Below, piece after piece: positions 1-8,937 of a stretch of 64,000 nucleotides of DNA. Source of the DNA: Parapedobacter defluvii. Lineage in GTDB: Bacteria > Bacteroidota > Bacteroidia > Sphingobacteriales > Sphingobacteriaceae. Position numbers and translations under genes: made by a program. Position 1 is the first letter of the stretch, and every line of letters begins with the position of its first letter. The stretch spans positions 186,001-250,000 of the forward strand of contig NZ_BMIK01000004.1 in NCBI RefSeq assembly GCF_014642075.1, given 5' to 3'. Below the pieces are notes generated by a model. It searched no databases. It was not told where the DNA came from and saw only the letters and a list, made by a program, of their open reading frames with translations.

Positions 1-1834
1 CTGCGAAACCGAGTACATTGAAAGGAATAGCGGCCCCTCCATCATCCCAGTAATCCCGGTCGCCACGGAGCATACCGCCTACGTTGTGCTTTCCAAACGA
101 CCGGTTATAAAGAAGTTGTCCCTGGATGTTGACATTGTACTTCGCGCCCTGCCCATAACTTAAATAGAAATTGTCTTGTTTCAATTGGAATACAGAGAAG
201 GAAAGTTCATCCGTCTCGGGGTTGATAAATGCTTGGTATTCGGTTTGATTCATATTCCCTCTCACCCAATTGTTTCCCATGGCATCGTATGAAATCATCG
301 CTTTAAGGGCAAGTCCTTTCGTAATTCCCTCCAAATTGAAGTCCAGTCCGAATGAGGAGTTCAGGTTAGATCGGGTCTGCAGGTCATAACCATACCAGTT
401 CATGATCGTGAATGGCGAGCGGTCGGCATAGTGTCCACTGGTCAGGTATGTGGGATCCAGCGGCAGATTGGGAGGAACGCCAAATCCCGGAATGGTTACA
501 GGCCCTGGCGTCATGGGCACAATGGTCTGTGCCTGATACATCATATCGCGCACCAGCCAGTTCCGGTCGCCACCGTACATCACGGCAGAATTTGGCATGT
601 TTACTTTCTCAATGTAGGTGCCTAAGTTGAGAAATGCAGAGAGCCATTTATTCACTTTATAATCCACATTTGATCGGAACGAATAACGATCCAATTTAAA
701 TGATGGATCATATTTCAGGATATCTTCCGAGAGGGTGTTCATATTCCCGCCCTGGTGAAGGTAGCCAACATTCAGGAAGTAGGTGATTTTATCGGTCCCG
801 CCTCTCAGGTTGGTATTTAAGTTGGTCTGCGGCGACCATCTTCTCACCAGCATCCGATACCAATCGTTATCGGGATACATCCATTTCCGTAGGGCCGCTT
901 GTTCTTCGTAATCGGGTGCGGATGGATCCAGTCCGGCAAGCGGATTTTCGAACTTGGCGATAATTTCGGGAGTAAAGGGCGCTTCGAACCGGTCGTTTTC
1001 CATGGCTATGTTACGCAGCTTCATGTACTCGATCGATCCTGGCATTTCCGGTTCGCGGGTGAGCTTAGAATAGCTTTGCGTAAGATTGGCGGAAAGTTCG
1101 GGCTTCCCTACTTTACCTCGTTTTGTTGTGATGATCAATACGCCATTCGCGCCGCGCACGCCGAATATCGCCGTTGCCGAAGCGTCTTTCAATACCGAAA
1201 TCGTTTCCACCTCATTGATATCGAGGGTACGAATGTTGTCCCTAGGTACCCCGTCTATCAGAATCAGCGGATTGGTGCCGTTGGTCGTCGCGGCGCCCCG
1301 AAGGTACATGGTCGCGTCGTCGACACCCGGTTGCCCGCCCACACGCTGCATGGATGTAAGACCGGCAACACGCCCGGCGAGTGCGTTGGCGAGGTTAGGC
1401 GACGATGATATGCGTAATTCGCCTGGGCTGACGGAAGAAATGGCCCCGGTAACCGTCACTTTTTTCTGCACACCGTAGGCAACGACCACAACTTCATCCA
1501 GCCCCAGGTTATCCGGTATCAACTGGACATTGATGGGCGACGCGTTACGTACGGGCAGCTCTTGGTCAATGTAGCCAACTAAACGAAACAACAAGGTGTC
1601 TCCAACACGGACTCCCGTCAGCACATAGGTACCGTCCTCTCCCGTGGATACGGCAGCAGATTTGTGTTTAACACTAACGGTTGCACCAGCCAACGGCCCT
1701 TGTTCATCGCTCACTTTTCCACTAATATTCACCTGTTGTTGTGCGGCCGATATAGCCGGAAATGAAAAGATGAAAAAGGCAGCAAAAACAGCAAACATCC
1801 ATGGTTTTGCTTTACGCGGTAAATGTTTAAGCAT
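1..1834 (-). CDS. SusC/RagA-type TonB-linked outer-membrane receptor, 5' part only
   Basis: The reading frame stays open from an ATG at 1834 to the left window edge, so about 611 residues are visible and the C-terminal barrel is missing. I translated it by hand and found no frameshift. It starts with a basic stretch and a hydrophobic signal peptide ending near SAAQQQ, followed by a carboxypeptidase-regulatory-like domain (ISGKVSDEQGPLAGATVSVK). Next come the SusC hallmark VVVVAYGVQKKVTVTGAIS and a TonB plug with LILIDGVPRDNI and ATAIFGVRGANGVLIITTKR. Such receptors import oligosaccharides or other large ligands with a SusD lipoprotein. The partner is outside the window, so the substrate is unknown. 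There is no STN domain, so signalling through a FecR protein is not expected. Confidence 0.93.
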   Translation of the reverse strand, partial: MLKHLPRKAKPWMFAVFAAFFIFSFPAISAAQQQVNISGKVSDEQGPLAGATVSVKHKSAAVSTGEDGTYVLTGVRVGDTLLFRLVGYIDQELPVRNASPINVQLIPDNLGLDEVVVVAYGVQKKVTVTGAISSVSPGELRISSSPNLANALAGRVAGLTSMQRVGGQPGVDDATMYLRGAATTNGTNPLILIDGVPRDNIRTLDINEVETISVLKDASATAIFGVRGANGVLIITTKRGKVGKPELSANLTQSYSKLTREPEMPGSIEYMKLRNIAMENDRFEAPFTPEIIAKFENPLAGLDPSAPDYEEQAALRKWMYPDNDWYRMLVRRWSPQTNLNTNLRGGTDKITYFLNVGYLHQGGNMNTLSEDILKYDPSFKLDRYSFRSNVDYKVNKWLSAFLNLGTYIEKVNMPNSAVMYGGDRNWLVRDMMYQAQTIVPMTPGPVTIPGFGVPPNLPLDPTYLTSGHYADRSPFTIMNWYGYDLQTRSNLNSSFGLDFNLEGITKGLALKAMISYDAMGNNWVRGNMNQTEYQAFINPETDELSFSVFQLKQDNFYLSYGQGAKYNVNIQGQLLYNRSFGKHNVGGMLRGDRDYWDDGGAAIPFNVLGFA

Positions 1835-2517
1835 AATTCATAATTTTTAAAGTTAATTTAGATAATAATATTACTAGTGATGCGTTATAAGTTATAAATA
1901 ATAACAGTCGTTCTTTGATAGGATCCCAAATCCATTCTACTAATAGAATTCTTCGATATAGAATTTTAATCTAAAGGTATTGCTTAAAAATATCCCGACT
2001 TTTCTCGGGTTGGTCTCATCCGATACGATTTAGATTAGATTTATTAATTGGGTGTCCGCTAATAACGTTTGAAAGACAATTTTTCAATAAACATGCTATC
2101 TGTTTTGCAATACGGCTAACTAATCAACTCATTTACGGCACCCACCACGTTTCAGTTCTACGTTTATCAACAACGATGGCATCTATCACAAACCCAGCAC
2201 CCAACGCGTGCAACACGAGCCTACAATTTACCCTATCAAGGGGTTTTCCAACTTTACCTATACAGTGATCTTTAATTTAAACTTATAACAAAACAAACCT
2301 AACCATTAGATTGAATGACAGCAACCCGCCCCATGCTGTCCCGTCCCGCGCTGTCCTGCACGCTCTTGGATCATCTCTTGGCTATGCATGGTGAACACCG
2401 GCTTCGGTTTCCTCGGCTATTCGGGCCATGTGAGTATCTTATCTGAAATTACTGTTTGAATTAATCAAGGGTGAGGAAACCCATCGCGGTTAGCCAGACA
2501 AACAGCGGGAGATTGCC
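1835..2517. other. 683-bp gene-free stretch
   Basis: No convincing coding frame lies between the SusC start at 1834 and the VCBS gene stop at 2518. It holds a candidate minus-strand promoter at 2294-2324, which would give the SusC mRNA an unusually long leader of about 450 nt. Within that leader is a small hairpin (CCCGA, six-base loop, TCGGG) at 1994-2009. I see no terminator with a T-tract behind the VCBS gene. Confidence 0.5.
2294..2324 (-). promoter_or_regulatory. candidate Bacteroidota-type promoter for the SusC gene
   Basis: On the minus strand TAGGTTTG (2301-2294) matches the Bacteroidota -7 consensus TAnnTTTG, and TTG at 2324-2322 lies 20 bases upstream, the expected spacing for the -33 box. 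It points toward the SusC start 460 bases away. The distance makes it uncertain, but it is the only two-box match I found in this gap. Confidence 0.35.
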
Positions 2518-3684
2518 TCATTCGCCTGTACGATTCCAGTAGATTTTGAGGTTGTGGGTTGAACGCCCCGACGCAATGATATCCGGTTTCCCGTCTCCAT
2601 TTAAATCTGCAACGGCGAGGTCTTCACACGCCATGTCCCCGATGTCAATCGCCCGTACACTCCAGGCTTCCCACAGTGAGTTGAAGGGAATATAGAGTTT
2701 GATACCGATGAGGCCCGCTTGGTTTGGATTCCGCCATCCGGCAACGATCTGATCCCTTCCCTGCCCGATAAAATCGGCCACCGCCAACCCATGGCCTTCG
2801 CGGAGGTCTTCATCCAGCACAATCCGCTCTGCCTGATTGAGTTTGCGGGCACCAGTACGGGGGACATATGCCGCCAGGATATTTCCATGCAGCGGTTCAA
2901 TGCCCGCTAGTATAGGTACATGCTCCTCGGCTTTTCCCAATCGAAGTTCGCCTAAGCCATGCTCTTTCCCCAATTGTTTCAAGCCATTTTGGGCACGCCA
3001 CTTGCGGTTGCTGTAAGAAAAAGCTTTTATGCCTTCCTTGCCACCGATGTATACGCTTTCATTTTCGCCCTCTTTATGTATGTCAAGGTTGTGCGTGAGG
3101 TGCATGGATTCATCAATGATCCAGTGCTGCCACGGCAGGTGCGGGTCATCGGGCTTTTCATAGGCAATTACTTTTACTCCATTGCCCGCACCGTCTTTAT
3201 TGCCCCGGCCGTGGAGGGGCAGCACGATCAGGTGATACCGGCCTTCTTCGGCTTTGGCCCAGCGCATCCGGTGCACGGTGGGTTCGTGGTGCAGTTTGAC
3301 GGGAGTCCACAGTTGGGTGGGATCATCCGGACGGATCAGGTAATGGACGGAGCCAGATTGTGCCGTATCTGACGTCTCACCCGGGTTCCATTGTGCTCCT
3401 ACAGCCACTTCCACCTTTCCGTCTCCGTCAATGTCACGTGCCGCAATGCATACATTATCGTGCTCGGTGAGGTTTTCCACCATTGTAAATTTTTTCCAGT
3501 CGCCGTTGCGGTACCAAACGAAGGCCTTCTTATCAGCGAGCAGGATATCAGGCTTGCCGTCGCCGTCCACATCACCGATGGCGATCCCGTAGCCGATGGA
3601 CACTTGATCGTCTACCAGCTGCTGTTCAAAAGAAGGTTGCGGTTGCGCAATCAGGTGGATGAAGGTAAGTAACGCTGGAACCAT
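2518..3684 (-). CDS. VCBS/FG-GAP repeat beta-propeller protein, exported
   Basis: A 388-residue protein with a short hydrophobic N-terminus and calcium-binding FG-GAP/VCBS motifs: DVDGDGKPD near residue 38, DIDGDGKVE near 84, and a final DLNGDGKPD near 360. These repeats build a seven-bladed propeller, found in integrin-like and carbohydrate-associated secreted proteins. The start is well bounded, because an in-frame TAA lies eight codons upstream of the ATG. It is the last gene of the leftward fructan operon, separated from the last GH32 gene by an 88-bp gap holding a 12-bp-stem hairpin. No catalytic residues are apparent. A role as a surface glycan-binding or scaffold protein is an inference from position; the locus has no SusE/F-like gene. 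Confidence 0.8.
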   Translation of the reverse strand: MVPALLTFIHLIAQPQPSFEQQLVDDQVSIGYGIAIGDVDGDGKPDILLADKKAFVWYRNGDWKKFTMVENLTEHDNVCIAARDIDGDGKVEVAVGAQWNPGETSDTAQSGSVHYLIRPDDPTQLWTPVKLHHEPTVHRMRWAKAEEGRYHLIVLPLHGRGNKDGAGNGVKVIAYEKPDDPHLPWQHWIIDESMHLTHNLDIHKEGENESVYIGGKEGIKAFSYSNRKWRAQNGLKQLGKEHGLGELRLGKAEEHVPILAGIEPLHGNILAAYVPRTGARKLNQAERIVLDEDLREGHGLAVADFIGQGRDQIVAGWRNPNQAGLIGIKLYIPFNSLWEAWSVRAIDIGDMACEDLAVADLNGDGKPDIIASGRSTHNLKIYWNRTGE

Positions 3685-3730
3685 AGCGGTATCTTTTGGT
3701 AGTTAAAGATACAAAATCCGATCAGTAATG

Positions 3731-3766
3731 CAAGTGCCGATGGTCTTTTGATGGCATCGGCACTTG
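3731..3766 (-). terminator. intercistronic hairpin, 12-bp perfect stem
   Basis: CAAGTGCCGATG (3731-3742) and CATCGGCACTTG (3755-3766) are perfect inverted repeats with a 12-base loop. The hairpin begins seven bases after the stop of the lipoprotein GH32 gene and precedes the VCBS gene. No strong T-run follows on the minus strand, so partial termination or mRNA 3'-end protection fits better than a full terminator. Confidence 0.5.
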
Positions 3767-3772
3767 ATTTTC

Positions 3773-5287
3773 CTAGTTGGTCGTAGGGGAAATGCGGGAT
3801 AGATGTACATCCGTAAACATTGCGCCGGATTGCCCTTGGAGAACAATGTCGTCGTATACCCGGGATGGAAAAAAGATTTCGGTCATGGCGGTGAGGCCAT
3901 CGTCGGCAAACACTTCGATCGAAGCTACATCCACCCAAAGTGAGACCCGGATTTCCGGCTGGTCGCCAATCCGGGGAGCGCTGTCCTTGCTGGCAAACTT
4001 CTCGCTAAACGCATGGTTTCCTGCCAGGGTACGGTCAATGAAGAAACGTCGTTCCGTAGCGGCATAACCGAATGTAATCTGTTCGTTTGCGTCATTTTTC
4101 AGGGTCACTTCAAAAGTATGATCGGCGGGATACGTAAGATCCAGGCGGTATGTTTCCGGCAGGTTCCCTGCGGTTGCTTTCAGCGACAAGCTTTCGCCGC
4201 CATCGACGGAGGGAAGCTTTTGCAGGGAGGAGGTAATGGCGGAAAGTTCCGGTACAGGCTGGGACGCGAGATACCACTTGCCGTTGATTTTTTCGATACC
4301 CAGTTCGCGTGGAAGCGTGGTTGCTCCGCGCCATGTTTCCGTCGGTACGACGTTGGCGTATTCCCAATTGTTCATCCAGCCGATAAAGATGCGCCGGTTG
4401 CCGGTATTCGACCACGTAACTCCCGCATAATTGTCGCGGCCGAAATCCAGCCAACGGGTGTCCGTGTCAAACGGGCGAAAAGTCGTTCCATCAAAATCGC
4501 CTACAAAATATTGGCCGCCCGACCCTCCATTGGGCGCTCCCGGATTCAGGTTGACGATCAGCACCCATATCTTCTTTCCCTGATCGTCGAAACTGATTAG
4601 ATCGGGACACTCCCAAACACCGCCATGGGCACCGATGCCCTCTCCAAATTCACTCAGCTTCGTCCATTCCTTTAGGTTGGGTGAACCATAAAAAGTAATG
4701 CTTTGTTTGGTGGCCAATGTCATCACCCACTTTTCACTTTCCTCGTGCCACATGACTTTCGGGTCGCGGAAATCCCGGATACCCGGGTTGGGCAGCACGG
4801 GGTTGCCCTCATATTTTGCCCAGGTTTTTCCCTCATCGGTACTGTACGCGAGGCTTTGGTATTGGGGAAGCCCGGCTTGATTCTGCGCGAGGGTATGGTT
4901 ATGGTGTGTGAATATGGCTACCAGTGCATTATTGCCAAATCCGGCGGTGTTGTCTTTGTCTACCACGGCACTCCCGGAAAAGATGGTTCCGAGTGAGTCG
5001 GGGAAGAGTGCGATGGGCTGTTCCTCCCAATGCAGTAGGTCCTGGCTGGTCGCATGGCCCCAGTGCATCGGCCCCCAGACGGTACTGTCAGGATTATGCT
5101 GGAAGAAAAGGTGGTACGTTCCATTGTGATATACCATCCCGTTGGGGTCATTCATCCATCCTGTTTTGGGTGAAAAATGAAAGCCGGGTCTGTAGCGTTC
5201 CAAGGATACATTTTCTGATTGCCGGAGGGGGCCGGAACACCCTAGTAGGGTTGATGCAGCCAAAAAAAGAGCGATATATGGTTTCAT
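3773..5287 (-). CDS. GH32 exo-fructosidase (levanase/inulinase type), lipoprotein
   Basis: A 504-residue GH32 enzyme that hydrolyses beta-fructofuranosidic bonds of levan, inulin or sucrose. It has a lipobox (STLLGC, lipidated Cys17) and then all three GH32 catalytic motifs: WMNDPNG at 44-50 (nucleophile Asp47), RDPKV at 175-179 (transition-state stabiliser Asp176) and ECPD at 227-230 (acid/base Glu227). A C-terminal beta-sandwich contains VDVASIEVFADDG. It lacks the DUF4980 N-terminal domain of the next two enzymes. The lipid anchor puts it in the outer membrane, possibly at the surface. It lies 14 bp after the next GH32 gene in the operon. Exo versus endo action cannot be read from the sequence. 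Confidence 0.93.
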   Translation of the reverse strand: MKPYIALFLAASTLLGCSGPLRQSENVSLERYRPGFHFSPKTGWMNDPNGMVYHNGTYHLFFQHNPDSTVWGPMHWGHATSQDLLHWEEQPIALFPDSLGTIFSGSAVVDKDNTAGFGNNALVAIFTHHNHTLAQNQAGLPQYQSLAYSTDEGKTWAKYEGNPVLPNPGIRDFRDPKVMWHEESEKWVMTLATKQSITFYGSPNLKEWTKLSEFGEGIGAHGGVWECPDLISFDDQGKKIWVLIVNLNPGAPNGGSGGQYFVGDFDGTTFRPFDTDTRWLDFGRDNYAGVTWSNTGNRRIFIGWMNNWEYANVVPTETWRGATTLPRELGIEKINGKWYLASQPVPELSAITSSLQKLPSVDGGESLSLKATAGNLPETYRLDLTYPADHTFEVTLKNDANEQITFGYAATERRFFIDRTLAGNHAFSEKFASKDSAPRIGDQPEIRVSLWVDVASIEVFADDGLTAMTEIFFPSRVYDDIVLQGQSGAMFTDVHLSRISPTTN

Positions 5288-5301
5288 GATTATCTATGTT
5301 G

Positions 5302-6951
5302 TCATTTCCAGATGGACTGTGCGCTGAATACTTCCAGATTTTTCACCTCGATGTTGTTGCCCCAGAAGTGGAAACCTTCCTGATTGTCGGCATGGGGTTT
5401 CCGCTCCATGGAATAGGAGAATGCACCGCCATCGATAAACACTTCGATACTTGTCCGGTCGATGTAGATATCGGCCGAAATCTCCATGCTTGTCCGGTCT
5501 GCGGGCGAATAAAAGGTACCATTCACCGTATTGAAATTGAGGTCGTAATCGATAATCCGTTGGCCGAAAAGGTTAAATCCGGCACTCGTGGCGTGTGATA
5601 ACTTGAATGCAGTTTTTATCCGCAGTCCGTCCGCGCGGTCAAATTCATCCAATAGCTCGTTTGCCTGATCCGAGGTCAGGTTTTCCCATTGGCGGACGGA
5701 CGAAAACAGCTGTTCGGTTTCTTTCACGGGAACGTTGAACAGTCGCGGACCCTCTTTAGTGGTGCGGAGCGTCAGTTCCGTGGGCAGTAGCATCATGCCA
5801 TTGAATGGCATGCCCGCATGGCTTATCCGGCCCCAGCCGATCTGCACCCGGCGACCGTCCGGCATATTGGTAAACGTCTGTGCAGCGTATATGGAACCCG
5901 CCGTATACGGATATTTACCCGCTTCGGGTGTGAATACCTTGCCATCAAACGAGCCCAGCATATACGTTCCCGATGCGCCGTACATGACCCATTTGGTGTT
6001 TTCCGGGTTGCCGTCTATGGGCAGTTCGAAAAGCTCGGGGCACTCCCAGAAACCCGTCACGTGGCTTTCGTATTTCCAGTCCTTGAGATTGGCGGAGGTG
6101 TAAATGGAATGCCCGTCGCGTTCGTTGAGGACCATGACCCAATGGTTGCCGGGCTTGTACCAAAAGACCTTTGGATCCCGGGTATCCTTGCTGTTCCAGC
6201 TATGTTTGGAGTCGATCACCGGGTTTCCTTTGTATTTGATAAACGTGCGCCCGTTATCCAAACTATAGGCGATACACTGTACCTGCTTCTCCGGACTGTC
6301 AGCCGTGTAAGCCGCAATCATGGCGGGAACACCATCCGTATTAAAGCCTGCAGTATTGTCGTAGTCGATAACTGCTGAACCTGAAAACATGGTTCCTAAC
6401 TCATCGGGGTACAACGCATCGGGCAGCTCTTCCCAGTGGATCAGGTCGTCGCTGATGGCGTGTCCCCAGTGCATGTTTTGCCACTCGCGCTCATAGGGAT
6501 TGTGTTGGTAGAACAGGTGATACTGGCCATCGTGGTAGATCAGTCCATTGGGGTCGTTTATCCATCCGCGCCGGGTGGTGAAATGGAATTGGGGGCGGTT
6601 ACGTTCGCTGTACAGGCTGTCCTGGCCGGCTAAGGTATCGGCCTGGTAAATGCGGGCCAATCCGCCGTCATCTCCCCGGTAGGTAATTTTTACTGTCTTG
6701 CCTTTCAGGTCAGATACATCCTTGAATACCCAATAGTCGGTCTGGTCGTGTGCAAGCCGGATCACTACGGACAGGTCGGGTTTGCCGTCCACCTGGAAAA
6801 TCATCTCGGCTCGGTCTACCTGGTGCGATACCGGAAAATTGAGATACCGCTTGGTGATGTTGATTTCAATTTCCCCGGCTTTGGAGGAAAAACCTCCTAA
6901 GAGCAGTATTAATATGCAGGTTGTCGCTGTTTTTACTATTTGTGGATTCAT
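5302..6951 (-). CDS. GH32 fructosidase with DUF4980 N-terminal domain
   Basis: A 549-residue secreted GH32 enzyme. A signal peptide (to about residue 25) is followed by an N-terminal domain of about 85 residues resembling DUF4980, which precedes GH32 in many Bacteroidota fructan loci. The catalytic five-bladed propeller follows, with WINDPNG (Asp133), RDPKVFW (Asp259) and FWECPELFELP (Glu303), then a beta-sandwich with DRTSIEVFIDGG. All three catalytic acids are present. There is no lipobox, so a periplasmic location is likely. A 164-bp gap with a hairpin at 7051-7088 separates it from the upstream GH32 gene, wider than elsewhere in the operon. It is probably an exo-fructosidase acting on imported oligofructosides, by analogy with BT1759 and BT3082-type enzymes. 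Confidence 0.92.
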   Translation of the reverse strand: MNPQIVKTATTCILILLLGGFSSKAGEIEINITKRYLNFPVSHQVDRAEMIFQVDGKPDLSVVIRLAHDQTDYWVFKDVSDLKGKTVKITYRGDDGGLARIYQADTLAGQDSLYSERNRPQFHFTTRRGWINDPNGLIYHDGQYHLFYQHNPYEREWQNMHWGHAISDDLIHWEELPDALYPDELGTMFSGSAVIDYDNTAGFNTDGVPAMIAAYTADSPEKQVQCIAYSLDNGRTFIKYKGNPVIDSKHSWNSKDTRDPKVFWYKPGNHWVMVLNERDGHSIYTSANLKDWKYESHVTGFWECPELFELPIDGNPENTKWVMYGASGTYMLGSFDGKVFTPEAGKYPYTAGSIYAAQTFTNMPDGRRVQIGWGRISHAGMPFNGMMLLPTELTLRTTKEGPRLFNVPVKETEQLFSSVRQWENLTSDQANELLDEFDRADGLRIKTAFKLSHATSAGFNLFGQRIIDYDLNFNTVNGTFYSPADRTSMEISADIYIDRTSIEVFIDGGAFSYSMERKPHADNQEGFHFWGNNIEVKNLEVFSAQSIWK

Positions 6952-7050
6952 ATTGTCATTTTTTAAGGTCCAACCTTCCTTTTCAATCGTAGTGAGGAAA
7001 TCAATATGCTAAGATATTGAAATCTACGACTTCTTCCGATTGCCGAGCAA

Positions 7051-7088
7051 GATGGCAGTACCGGTTCTGCTGCTCCCGGTACCCCATC
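7051..7088 (-). terminator. intercistronic hairpin between two GH32 genes
   Basis: GATGG (7051-7055) pairs with CCATC (7084-7088), and GTACCGG (7058-7064) with CCGGTAC (7076-7082), interrupted by a CA/C internal bulge and closed by an 11-base loop. It lies 27 bases past the stop of the 602-residue GH32 gene. No U-tract follows, so it may set mRNA stability or cause only partial termination. Confidence 0.42.
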
Positions 7089-7115
7089 AAGCCGGCATAT
7101 ATTTTGCCTCGTCAT

Positions 7116-8924
7116 TTACTCACGGTTACGTCCCGACCAGATGGATGCGAGTTCGTGCACCTCTAGCTTTTTCAGCAATGCTTTTCGATCGTTGCCCCGT
7201 CCCTTGATGAATGCATCCACTTGGTTATTTTTGACCTTGTCGAAAGGCAGCACATAATATAGCTCACCGTCGTTGACAAACACTTCCAGTATGTTTTTGT
7301 CGACAATTGCCTCGATTTTAAATGTTTCCGAATCCGGGTTTACATAGTTGGTTTTGCCATTGGTCTCTCCGTGCATGGCCAGGAACTCTCCCAGCAGGTG
7401 GTCGTAAGACAATTCGTAACCGTGTACGGAAATGCCGAATGTCGTGGCATCTCCTTTCTCGAATTCGGCGATTACATGCACCGCGTCACTGTGTACGTTC
7501 AGCGATACGCCGTTATCAAGACGGATCATCCGGTTTTCAAGCACCTGGCTGTTTTGGTGCAGGCGAGTGATTTCGGAGATGGGAGAAGGGCATAGCCGGA
7601 GGCCGTCAAACGATTTTTTCAGCCGCAGTTCCGTCGGGAACAGCATGGGTTGGTTGAAGGGCATGCCGGCATGGATCAGTCCACGGCCCCATCCCTGCTG
7701 TATCCTCCGGTTATCGGGCGTATTGTTGAACGTTTGGGAGGCATAAAAATAGCCACCTCCGTAATCGTACTGCCTAAACATCTGGGTTACGGTAAACCGC
7801 TTGCCGTCAAAGTCACCCAGCACGTATCTGCCGGTGGCGTCATACATTACCCACCGGGTTTCGCCGGCTTCACCCTCGACGGGCAGTTCGAAAAGTTCGG
7901 GGCATTCAAAGAACCCCTCTACGCCCGATTGGTAGGTCCAGTTCTTCAGATCCGGCGAGGTATAGATCACTTGTTGATTCATAATGGCATCGTCGCCGGT
8001 AGACATTTTCTTGGTCATTCCAAAATCCCATACGACCATTACCCAATGCTTTCCGGGCTCGTACCAGAACACCTTGGGATCACGGCCCTGATGCTTCAAG
8101 ATCGGATTCCCTTTGTACTCCTCAAATGTGATTCCATTGTCGTAACTAAGCTTTAGGCATTCCCCCCGTCCGGTGCTCGTATACACGGCGATGAGGGGGT
8201 CGATGCCATTCTTCCGGAAGCCGGCGGTGTTCAGCGGATCGTAGACCGCCGAACCCGAAAAGGCGGCATCTTTCTCTCCAAATGGATAAATCGCTTCGGG
8301 TTGTTCTTTCCAATGAATCAGGTCTTGGCTGGTGGCATGCCCCCAATGCATGTTTCCCCACGCCCATCCATATGGATTGTGTTGGTAGAATAGGTGGTAT
8401 TCGTGGTTGTAGTAAATGAGTCCGTTGGGGTCATTGATCCAGCCGCGGCGGGCGGAGTAATGTGCCTGTGGTCGTTTCTGCTCCGCATATACACTGTCCT
8501 CGCCCGGGAAATGGTCTGCGGCGAAAACCATCTGCAGTGCCTTGCTGCGTTGTGCGGAGGAGATGGTGATGTTTTTGTTGCTTGCCTGCGTGAGGTTGCT
8601 GAATGCCCCACTCATGGGGATGTTTTCATTGGATACCGCTACGGACAGCGTTTTGCCCTGGTGGCGCGAGACGTCAAAGAACACCCAATAGTCCGGTTTG
8701 CCGTCGGTCAGTTTCAACGTGAATTGGTCCAGGAGCTTGTCTCCATCGCTGATCCGCATCCGGGTGAGCGGATTGGATTCGCTCACCGGCAGGTTGAGGT
8801 AAACCTGTCCTTTTTGGATATCAATTTGCCGGATGGTGTCTTGTGCAGCGGTTTCGGAAACCGCGACTATGCATGCTCCTGAAAGGAGGAAACAGAAAAT
8901 AACTCGTTTAGCTCTCATCTTCAA
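7116..8924 (-). CDS. GH32 fructosidase with extended DUF4980-like N-terminal domain
   Basis: A 602-residue secreted GH32 enzyme. A signal peptide of about 27 residues ends near ETAAQD. An N-terminal DUF4980-like domain spans roughly 30-135, longer than in the neighbouring 549-residue paralogue. Catalytic motifs are intact: WINDPNG (Asp165), GRDPKVFW (Asp282) and FFECPELFELP (Glu340). A C-terminal beta-sandwich contains DKNILEVFVNDG. The start could be Met1 or Met3. It follows the 581-residue GH32 gene after only 13 bp, so the two are co-transcribed. No lipobox is present, which suggests periplasmic digestion of oligosaccharides delivered by the SusCD pair. Confidence 0.92.
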   Translation of the reverse strand: MKMRAKRVIFCFLLSGACIVAVSETAAQDTIRQIDIQKGQVYLNLPVSESNPLTRMRISDGDKLLDQFTLKLTDGKPDYWVFFDVSRHQGKTLSVAVSNENIPMSGAFSNLTQASNKNITISSAQRSKALQMVFAADHFPGEDSVYAEQKRPQAHYSARRGWINDPNGLIYYNHEYHLFYQHNPYGWAWGNMHWGHATSQDLIHWKEQPEAIYPFGEKDAAFSGSAVYDPLNTAGFRKNGIDPLIAVYTSTGRGECLKLSYDNGITFEEYKGNPILKHQGRDPKVFWYEPGKHWVMVVWDFGMTKKMSTGDDAIMNQQVIYTSPDLKNWTYQSGVEGFFECPELFELPVEGEAGETRWVMYDATGRYVLGDFDGKRFTVTQMFRQYDYGGGYFYASQTFNNTPDNRRIQQGWGRGLIHAGMPFNQPMLFPTELRLKKSFDGLRLCPSPISEITRLHQNSQVLENRMIRLDNGVSLNVHSDAVHVIAEFEKGDATTFGISVHGYELSYDHLLGEFLAMHGETNGKTNYVNPDSETFKIEAIVDKNILEVFVNDGELYYVLPFDKVKNNQVDAFIKGRGNDRKALLKKLEVHELASIWSGRNRE

Positions 8925-8937
8925 TCTATTTTACGAT

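Noticed and set aside
5818-6378. Plus-strand 186-residue open frame inside a GH32 gene
   Set aside because: It is antisense to the conserved GH32 catalytic propeller; no recognisable motif, best explained as a shadow frame.
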